The position numbers and the translations under genes are program-made. From assembly GCA_944472135.2 (NCBI GenBank), contig CALYDD020000286.1:1-64000 (forward strand): a stretch of DNA of 64,000 nt. The letters are read 5' to 3'. The notes below the pieces were generated by a model. That model did no database searches. It was not told the origin of the DNA and saw only the letters and a list, made by a program, of their open reading frames with translations. The DNA is from Trichobilharzia regenti. Taxonomy: Eukaryota > Platyhelminthes > Trematoda > Strigeidida > Schistosomatidae. Numbering within the stretch: position 1 is the stretch's first letter; each line of letters starts with the position of its first letter. Positions 56,641 to 64,000 of the stretch are shown here, in pieces.

Positions 56641-57357
56641 ATTTCTTATAACTACAACCATGTTACTTGTAAACGGTAAAGTAACAGTGAATTAGGAGTA
56701 TTCATAGAGTAAGGAGTCTCAATACCTATTGAGTCTTTTATTCAACCCAAGATTCATCCATAGTGAAAACCAATGTTAAACATCGGTGATGCATTGTGTA
56801 GAATATAGTGTAAGTGATTTTATATGTATTGGCGGTGTCACCAGGTTTTCCACAGACATTTCCATCACTTTCAGTCAGTCCACCCACTTTCCTATCAACC
56901 TCTTTCTTTGTTTACCTACATTCCGACCACCTTATCTACAAAAACAACTACAAACTCAGAAAAATACCTATGTGCTTATGCATAAAATGAAAATCATCTC
57001 ATTAACAAGAGTTTACGTGTGTTACACATTGAACAAAAACAACGACTGGTGTGTTTTGTCTAAGCATAACAAAAACTTGATAAATACAAAACAAGTAGAA
57101 TAAACTACGTCAGAATGATTTCTCATGCCTATTAAACACGTTAAGTTGATGCTTAATATTCATGGAAATGTTTTTGTTTTGTTGTTTTCTCTAAAGTTAA
57201 CACGATTACGTCATATTTATTTGACAGTGTAATTCAATCTCTATTGTTTTTTACGAGTATGTTGGTGTTTACGTGTATATACAGCATTTATTTATAACTA
57301 AATCGCTAATTCAAATAGCTAATAAAACCCTGAAAATAATTCTATATTATAAGAGGA
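56641..57357. other. No feature recognised
   Basis: A 105-codon frame (56786-57103) has no recognisable motif and AT-driven composition. Confidence 0.4.
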
Positions 57358-57550
57358 CACTCGCCAATCACTCAAGTGCTGCAGGGCTCCATTCCCGGTT
57401 GACGCAGCCAGTAGTAAGTCTGGAAAGAGGGAAGGTTGGGACTTAGGCTAGCATCCCCATCCCGTAGAAAAGTAAACTGTCCTTAGTGAAACTTCTAAAC
57501 TCAAGCTTGAAGCGTTATGCTCCACTTGGAACACAAAGAAATCAAAAAAT
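57358..57550 (+). mobile_element. SINE-R, 5' part degraded
   Basis: 'aggacactcgccaatcactc', a weak B box, 'tggaaagagggaaggttggg', 'aacttctaaactcaagcttg' and the RTE-like tail 'gaagcgttatgctccacttg'. Confidence 0.7.
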
Positions 57551-58189
57551 ACGGGGAACCTACGCAAGAACGTCAATCTCACTGCATATTAAACTCATGA
57601 CTGATTTCTTGCTGGTCTCCACAAACTCCTTGTTCACACTATGTGTCTGTTAACATATTTTATAGAGACCTCTATGTATGTTTATCGACAGTTAATCTCT
57701 CCTTTCTTCAGGATCACATGAAACTACTTTGTTGACAGTATTTTTCTTGTAATATTTTTGGTTTGTTCTGATTTTCTAGCTGAAGAATCCAGACAAGCGT
57801 CTAAAATTAATTTGTAGTTTAGTATACACCGTTTACTTAGAATTATATCATTTCACATTAATTTCATAACTGTTGTTCTACACTCACATTCTCTGGCAAA
57901 AAGCTGAATGGCAGGAACTTGATAATCACGAGTTCGCATTGCTAAAGAACTTTTAGGTTGGACGATGCTGGTTCCAATTCTTCTGTATGTGACAGTAATT
58001 CGTGATAAAAGCTGATATAAAGTCGTTTAAACTTCAGATAACCCAACAGTTAGATATTGTCTTATTGTACAGCAAATAATACTGTGAAGCTCTCTTATGA
58101 CTGTATATCACTGCTGAAATAAGCAAGAACAAGTGACCTGAATCAACGATCTCACCGCCTGTTTACCTACCCAATTAATATTTAGATTA
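57551..58189. other. No feature recognised
   Basis: AT-rich spacer. Confidence 0.4.
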
Positions 58190-58695
58190 TGGGTGTTCGT
58201 AAAGATTTAGACTAATTTCAGTGTCGATTTCGATACGAATCAACCTCAGTTAGAGGTCATTGAAAGCCAGGGAATACTGGACAGTTGTTCGGTCTCAGCT
58301 TGGGACTTTTCAGCAGTACCTAACCATGATCCTGCTGAGGTTCAAACCTTGGAAATTCACGTTATGACGCCAAGCTCATTTATCATCTTGCCAATTAGGT
58401 CAGAATTCAATGTTTCATGAATTCCAACTCGCATCAATTCATGATAAAGCTCCATCCTCAACCAGTGCCCTCAATGTGCGTCCACTTCAGCCTGATATGG
58501 AAGAACCCATTAGATAAAATTTCAGGATATACATCCAGTAGCCGTCAATGAACTAGAGATTAATATTTAAGTGGTGGATTCGTTGATAAACATTGTTGAA
58601 GAGTTCCACAGTCGGATGAAACATCTGTCCAGTACTTATTGGTTTTCAATAATGCCTAACTTCCGTGACTAAATCTACACTGGAATTATATTGTT
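58190..58695. mobile_element. HH-B head-to-head inverted pair
   Basis: Left (minus, about 58190-58520): tail, hammerhead at about 58273-58325 (minus strand core CTGAAAA, stem II GTCC/GACC, GAACAACTGTCCAGTA), head and 5' region. Right (plus, about 58560-58695): TTGAAGA, GGATGAAACATCTGTCCAGTAC and tail 'gtgactaaatctac'. Confidence 0.65.
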
Positions 58696-59170
58696 AGTTT
58701 TAATTTTCTCACCTTTTCTGTCACATTCGAATTAACTTTCACTATTTTCCAGTGTTGTTTCAATACTCTATACTAAAGATCATAATTTGATCAGAACAAG
58801 ATGGTTTTAAGCAAACAGTTGTTTTCAATAAATTCTTCCTCAGGCTCTACAGTTATAAATCCAGGAATATTATAATACAAATAAAGACATGAAAATCATA
58901 CCAGAAATTGTTTTAGGGTACATGTATAATATGGAGTGATGGTTCAGCATTTAATATTGTCAAATGAATGTATATAAAGTGTGCAGTCATTCAGAACATA
59001 AGATGAAATGTGAATCGATGAATGGGTGATATACTAATGTACTTATATTCAACAGAATATAAGTTTCATCGGGTGGAGGGTGGGGGATGAGTTATATTCA
59101 ATAGTGTGCGAGGGAAATGATTACAATCGGATACCGAAAATGGTATGATTGTAACTTCAACGGCTGATAT
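58696..59170. other. No feature recognised
   Basis: 58840-58980 recurs inverted at about 59860-60060: 'ttcttcctcaggctctacag' against 'ctgtagagccttaggaagaa'. No class assigned. Confidence 0.45.
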
Positions 59171-59181
59171 ATATCAAGCGT

Positions 59182-59463
59182 CAGTTGGTAGATGGTGGCT
59201 AGCAGTAGAATCCAGGATGCACATTTCGTCCCATTTGGGACTCGTCACTGAACACCATCACTCACTGGGTAGTTCACTTACATCCTGATGACAAGTCCTA
59301 AATAGGATGAAATGCGCATACTGGATTCCAGTGCTAGCTCCCATTCACCATTTTGCATGACCAGACATCGTCGAAGCATTTGTAAAAAGAGCTGACATAT
59401 CAACTTGAGACCAACCATTTCGGTACAATCAGTTAACGGGAAAATCTAAATTAAATTAAATCG
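59182..59463 (+). mobile_element. HH-A inverted hammerhead dimer with tail
   Basis: Same design as 42096-42368: hammerhead (minus, 59203-59252), head remnant 'caccatcactcactggg', hammerhead (plus, 59277-59332), tail 'cagacatcgtcgaagcattt'. Both cores are mutated. An 11-bp duplication ATATCAAG(C/T)GT lies at 59171-59181 and 59464-59474 (one mismatch). Confidence 0.8.
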
Positions 59464-59559
59464 ATATCAAGTGTAGTGATAAAATAAAGGAGTTAAATTG
59501 TGAACTGCAATAAAATAATAGAAACATAATGAGCTTAGCGTAAATTACAAAAGATTGAC

Positions 59560-59745
59560 ACACGTTGGTGGCACAGTGGTTAGGATTCTCACCGACCATG
59601 CACATGGTCCGGAGTTCGATCCCCTGCCGGTGCACACCTGATATCTATGGTTGGCCTGCAAAATTTGGGCTATCGATATCACATGCAGAAAATTCCATAC
59701 TTGTACCAAAAATACAGTGTGGAATCAAGCTGTAATCAGAAAAAA
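59560..59745 (+). mobile_element. SINE-C (CR1-like tail)
   Basis: Head CGTTGGTGGCACAGTGGTTAG, B box GGAGTTCGATCCC at about 59611-59623, 'gatatctatggttggcctgc', then 'cagaaaattccatacttg' and 'tgtggaatcaagctgta'. Confidence 0.88.
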
Positions 59746-60109
59746 ATAATGCAGTGAATTAAACTAAGTGAAAATGAATAAGAAAGGCGTAATATGACAT
59801 GAAAATATGGATGATTATTTCCTTGCTGAACTTATTCACATTTTATCTTATGTTCTAAATGACTGCGCAATTTATAAACACTCATTTGACAATATTAAAT
59901 ACTGAACTATCACTCCATAGTACACATGTACCCCAATACAGATAGTTTCTGATATAATTTTCATATGCCTTTAATGGCTATTTGTATTATAATATTCCTG
60001 GATTTATAACTGTAGAGCCTTAGGAAGAATTTATCGAAACCTCAATTGTTCGCTCAAAATCATCTTCTGATTAGAGTTTGATTTAGTCTTTGCTATGAAG
60101 GCCGACTGA

Positions 60110-60500
60110 CTAGTTTTGAGTAAATTAGTATATTGGATACCAGTTAGAGAACCATTGAAAACAGGGAGTACTGCCAGACAGCTGTTTCATCCTAGTTTGG
60201 GAATCATCGGCAGTACGCACTCACCACAGGGGGTTCGAACCCAGGACCTACCGTTTACAAGGCAAGCTCGCATACCATTCAGCCACTGGGACCCGATTCA
60301 ATGGCTTATGAATTATAACTTCTACCAATTCATGGTTTAGCGCGACTCCAACCAATGTCGTCGGCGTACTGCCGATGATTCCCAAACTAGGATGAAAGAG
60401 CTGTCCAGTAGTCCCTGGTTTTCATTGGTTCTCTAACTGATACCAATCCGTGATCAACTTGTAAAAACAAAACTAACCCTTACAAACCAAACTATATTGG
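60110..60500. mobile_element. HH-B head-to-head inverted pair, well preserved
   Basis: Left (minus, about 60120-60345) is complete from tail through hammerhead and head ('ggttcgaaccc' at about 60231-60242) to the 5' region. Right (plus, about 60355-60480) holds the hammerhead and tail only. Both hammerheads are the CCGATGA/ATTC subtype also seen at 11.0 kb. Confidence 0.75.
60360..60410 (+). ncRNA. HH-B hammerhead, CCGATGA subtype
   Basis: Stem I TACTG/CAGTA, core CCGATGA (second base changed), stem II TTCC/GGAT, GAAA, AGAGCTGT, GTC. One core change repeated in three copies, so inherited within a subfamily. Confidence 0.6.
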
Positions 60501-61084
60501 ATATGATTTTCTTACTTGATTAGGTTTCCTAATAAATTTTTTATGACTAATATCATTCGGTGATGAGCAGTGTTTTAAATGAAGAAATTCATTAGGGATT
60601 TGTCTGAACTTTGACAAGTAAAGCTTGCTACATAGGCTAACATTAGTTGAATTCTTCTAGTCTATTAACCATTGTGTCTAGTTATTGTTAGTACTCATTT
60701 GTACAAAATAAAGTCAGATATCATATGACTGATAAACGTTTGTGATTGTATTGATGAATACTTGTCACTTAGCTAACATAAAAACAAAAGAATTATGTGA
60801 CTTTAAATCACTCAAAAGGTCAAACTTCATATTTCTTCAAAATGTGAATTTCTCATAAGAATAAATAAAATTGGAGAAATCTGATTGGTCAGTGTCTTGA
60901 CCCACTTCAAGGTCATTCATATAACAACATTTTCATGACTATTTCCTATCTTATTATTAACAATTAAATCAAAAATCATTGCCATAGGAAAATGTTTTTA
61001 TTTCATGAACTCAGAACAAGTTAGAGCCCATAGGTCATTAAATTCCGATTTAATGAGTAAAGGATAAAACTAATTATATCGTGT
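60501..61084. other. No feature recognised
   Basis: AT-rich spacer. Confidence 0.4.
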
Positions 61085-61385
61085 GCTCACACATTGATAC
61101 CAATTAGAGAACCACAACTGTTTCCCCCTAGTTTGGGACTCGTTATCAGTACTCATCCACCAGGGTTTGAACTTAAGACCTTCCAGTTAGATGACAAGCC
61201 CACAGACTATTCAGTCAGTAGGAACCAGGAGACCCTGGGTTCGAATTCCGGTGGGTGCTTACTGATGAAGAGTCCCGAACTAGGATGAAACAGATACCCA
61301 GTGATCCCTGTTGCTTTTTCGGTGGTTCTCTAACTGACATCAATCCGTGATCAAACTTGAAATCAATCATATCCTTACAAACTAA
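61085..61385. mobile_element. HH-B head-to-head inverted pair
   Basis: Left (minus): tail 'gataccaattagagaacc', hammerhead, head. Right (plus): B box GGGTTCGAATTCC (61237-61249), 'tactgatgaagagtcc', 'ggatgaaacagata', tail 'tctaactgacatcaatccg'. The cleavage triplet of the right copy is lost (ACC). Confidence 0.7.
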
Positions 61386-62167
61386 CTCATTAAACCAGGT
61401 TATGATGTGAGTTTGAAGTTCTGGTTCGACTGCTGGAAAGGGCCTTGGGTAAACACACTGCTGAAGACTTTCGTCAGTTTCAGTGAACCAGTACAGTTAA
61501 TTGGTGTGGCAGTAAATATTGTTTGATAGTCATATCTATACAGCAGGCTTCAGAGTTAGACATACATATATTTGAATCATCTTAGTTTTATGATAGTCTG
61601 TGGCCTATTGCGCATCCGAAATGCTTTGTTTTACCTTTTATCCTGGTGGCACTGGTTGGAGGTATGCTTTAACATCAGTCACTATTTGTATCTACACACC
61701 AGACTACCTGTAATCGGTATGCTGTCATGTCAGCTTTATTCTAGCAAAGTGAAGGTTTTTTGTCGTCGAAATTCCTCATGTAAAATGTTTGAATACGAAT
61801 AATTTTTAAATAAAATTGTACAATACTTTGTCGAGAGTGTGGGAAACTGCGAGTTCCTCAGATGACATGTTGGCATGGTGGGACTACGGTACACTCTTTA
61901 TGCGTTAGTGTCAAGCGTTTATGTTTCAGCTGAACTGTTGTGTTGAAAAATTGCTAGTTTAAGAAGTAAGGAATAACTGGAGGGTAATATTTTCTACTAA
62001 AATGGTCTAATCTTTGATTGGACACTCGTCAGTAACTAGTGTAATGTGTCTAGTCGTTTGTTTGGGAAGATTGAATGCTCTCAATCAAGTTTCCAATGTG
62101 GTTACCATGCTAGATGGCTTACAGTGTACTGTGAATTGTTAATGTAAGATGGTTACATGCAATCGCA

Positions 62168-62220
62168 AGAAGCCTTGGACCTATGTTTCGTGCCAGCTGA
62201 CACTCCTCAGTCTTGACTGA
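62168..62220 (-). ncRNA. HH-C hammerhead ribozyme, core intact
   Basis: Minus strand: CTGAGGA, stem II GTGT-loop-GCAC, GAAAC, stem III ACATAGGT, GTC then CAAGG. Core positions fit. Stem I pairing is imperfect. Confidence 0.65.
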
Positions 62221-62417
62221 CTGAATTCAGTTATCATCAGACAAAGGACTAGACACATGGTACGAGTTACTAACTAGTGTCCCATCTAAGTATATGATTC
62301 AGTCCTACAGGTGGTCAATAGTGAGCCCAAATAGCTCAGTGGTAACGTCTCTGACTGCAGCACTGGGTAAAGCGTGTTCGAATCCCAGGAGAGACATGGG
62401 TTCCTTCAAGGTTACAG

Positions 62418-62474
62418 GTACGCCTTGTTGACTGGCTAGTGCCAACTAGCACGAAGCCTAGGTGGAAGGCTTCC
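62418..62474 (+). ncRNA. HH-C hammerhead motif, mutated core
   Basis: Stem I GCCTT/AAGGC and stem II GTGC/GCAC are perfect. The 5' core is TTGACTGG..., GAAG replaces GAAA, and the triplet is GTG. Inactive but informative for stem I. Confidence 0.65.
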
Positions 62475-62620
62475 TACTGATTTCCCCCAAACATCTAATA
62501 TCAACATCTTATCTTGTGACAACTTTTTCTTTCTTACATAGATTCATTTTATGAAGACTTTTTTGGTTTTACTAGTTCCTAGGATTTTTTGCGGTTATTT
62601 AAAGGGAAGTGCTAGTCGCT

Positions 62621-63425
62621 CTCAATATTCTACAATGTAACTTGTAATCTTATATAATAATAATAATAATTAATGAAGCTAACCTTTAAATAATGGAATT
62701 TAAATCCATTCTGTTTAACCGATACTCTCCATTTTTATTGATTAATCCTTGTCTACACTATTGAATGAAACATACCCTTACTACCGTTTAAATTTATCCT
62801 GACTATCATGTTACTATAGTTTTTTGACTGTAAATAATGTCCAGTGAATAAAATAATTTAAGATTATGTTATGTTATATATAGTTAGAAAACAAAAAGAT
62901 TTTAGATGCATCATCATGTGATTTAAAATACAACGCATTAAAAGTGCCAATCATTAATATTTTAAAAACAATGACGATATTAGGCTATCTTGTTAATAAA
63001 TAAATCCCCCCAAAAAAGGCGAAAACTGGAATTTTAAAAAACAAAGAGAAGATTGAGTATGGGAATATTCTTTTCGATAACATCAGTGAAGTAGATAACA
63101 CAACGCTTAAAAATATCACTCAGTGCAGAGGAAGCTTACTGTCTCATCTCAACTACTAAAATCTTACCTTCTAGAAATATGGGAAAATCACTTAAGTTTC
63201 CCTCGTTTAAATGTTTCTGTCCGTATAACTGTTCCTATGCAGCCAGTTACATTAGGTGTACAATTAGGTATGTTTATCGTCAGATTTCCTAACACCATCC
63301 TACCTAGTTAAGCAAGGGGACAAACACGGTATATTTGTAGGTCGGTTTTAGCTCACCTGAATATAAATTTGATGTGGCACAAGTTATCTAAAGTTATCTA
63401 CGGCTTAATGTTAATCCTGTCTTAC
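62621..63425. other. Unrecognised; may include decayed PLE upstream part
   Basis: No domain is readable. A 62-codon frame at 63123-63311 shows no RT motif. Confidence 0.35.
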
Positions 63426-63429
63426 GAGT

Positions 63430-63954
63430 TTGCCATGTAAATGTAATCTAAGCCATCGGAATCCACCTAACTTATGTATTCAGAAGAGGTTCGTTCAGAC
63501 AGTTTCCCTTTCTTGGCCATCACTGTTCACCCCCACCCGAAAAGTACGGTGGAGGTATGTAGATGACACATTCACTGTACTAAGAACACAAGATATAGAT
63601 AGATTTTTCGAACACATCAACTCGAAGGTAGAGGCAATTCAATTCACTTATGAATTGGAAAGTCACGAGCTTCCACTGTTAGATTGCAACGTAAAAAGGG
63701 AAGAAGATGGGAAGTTAAACACTAGTGTTTACAGGAAACCCACACATTCAAACAGATATTTGAACTTCCGATCATCCTCTCCTATGTCATTAAAAGTAGG
63801 ATTGTTGAAATGTTTAAGTGATAGAGCACAAAAACTAAGTAGTACCAAAGAAAATCTAAGACAGGAAATGATACACATAAAAGAAGCCTTGAAACTTAAT
63901 AATTACCCGGATAAATTAGTCAAGAAATATGTAAGGAAATGTAAAAATAAATAA
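63430..63954 (+). pseudogene. Penelope-like element reverse transcriptase fragment
   Basis: RWRYVDDTFTVLRTQDIDRF at about residues 36-55 is the PLE RT catalytic motif with both aspartates. Then NSKVEAIQFTYELES, ELPLLDCNV, SVYRKPTHSNRYLNF and PDKLVKKYVRKCKN. The first ~35 residues do not match the expected MGSPL-type motif, so the 5' side is broken. A stop at 63952 is followed by an ATA microsatellite. No GIY-YIG domain is seen before the window ends. Confidence 0.75.
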
Positions 63955-64000
63955 TGATAGTAGCGATAGTGATCATAATAATAACAGTAATAATAATAGT

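Larger units (their letters stand above)
62010..62515. mobile_element. HH-C inverted hammerhead dimer
   Basis: Left half (minus): hammerhead at 62168-62220 followed, in its own reading direction, directly by the family 5' region ('gcgattgcatgtaaccatct'), which is a head-to-tail join. Right half (plus): end of the 5' region, head (AATAGCTCAGTGGTAAC; B box GTTCGAATCCC at about 62377-62388), hammerhead, tail 'ccccaaacatctaatatcaa'. Confidence 0.75.
61480..62620. repeat. Unclassified repeat X, copy 3, interrupted
   Basis: 61.48-62.01 and 62.52-62.62 kb together match the 32.97-33.39 and 2.94-3.35 kb copies in order. The break at about 62010-62515 is an HH-C insertion. Confidence 0.6.

Noticed and set aside
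56786..57103. 105-codon open frame
   Set aside because: No domain, no repeat match and AT-driven composition; expected by chance at this length.
57779..57815. 'agctgaagaatccagac' as a hammerhead 5' core
   Set aside because: No GAAA box or matching stem II follows; CTGAAGA alone is common by chance.
1..64000. CRISPR arrays, bacterial operons, rRNA genes or host exons
   Set aside because: No regularly spaced short repeats, no operon-like gene blocks and no rRNA-like sequence. No open frame outside mobile elements shows a recognisable protein motif with splice signals.

Overview
This 64 kb window looks like intergenic, repeat-packed DNA from a blood fluke (Schistosomatidae, most likely Schistosoma or a close relative). 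The base composition is AT-rich. It carries a SINE matching the schistosome SMalpha family (tRNA-like head plus hammerhead ribozyme), RTE- and CR1-like LINEs, Penelope-like elements (PLEs) and a Merlin-like DNA transposon remnant. I found no convincing host gene exon, no rRNA gene and no true tRNA gene. Almost every long reading frame is a piece of a mobile element. Species and family names rest on remembered sequence features; no database search was possible.

Layout: 0-8 kb holds an RTE fragment, a CR1-like LINE copy, an inverted hammerhead SINE pair, an RTE copy and a PLE remnant. 8-16 kb holds hammerhead SINEs, an internally deleted Ty3/gypsy-type LTR element with near-identical LTRs, a 137-bp inverted repeat and two abutting PLE fragments in opposite orientation. 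16-35 kb is mostly short SINEs and decayed LINE pieces, with a PLE terminal palindrome near 30.2 kb. 36-39 kb is the best-preserved LINE (endonuclease plus reverse transcriptase, minus strand, two frameshifts). 40-48 kb is a nest of RTE copies and SMalpha units in which target-site duplications show the order of insertion. 48.7-49.8 kb is the Merlin-like remnant. 51-63 kb is again SINE-rich, and a PLE reverse transcriptase closes the window.

The main result is that three sequence-distinct SINE-like families each join a tRNA-like pol III promoter to a type I hammerhead motif. HH-A is SMalpha-like. HH-B has a stem I of type GTACTG/CAGTAC. HH-C has a stem II of type GTGC/GCAC and a stem III of type ACCTAGGT. 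Units are about 330-365 bp. Several copies hold sequence arranged as if read from a head-to-tail multimer or circle, and many are head-to-head inverted dimers whose outer ends are both 3' tails. At least one inverted HH-A unit is flanked by a perfect 13-bp target-site duplication, so it moved as one piece. This fits ribozyme-processed circular or multimeric RNA being reverse-transcribed, possibly by the PLEs present here; that mechanism is inference.

Two other tRNA-headed SINEs without ribozymes share one head but have different tails. One tail matches the RTE-like 3' end and the other the CR1-like 3' end, which suggests two separate LINE partners. Two unclassified older repeats (called X and Y) recur several times and serve as landing sites for younger insertions.
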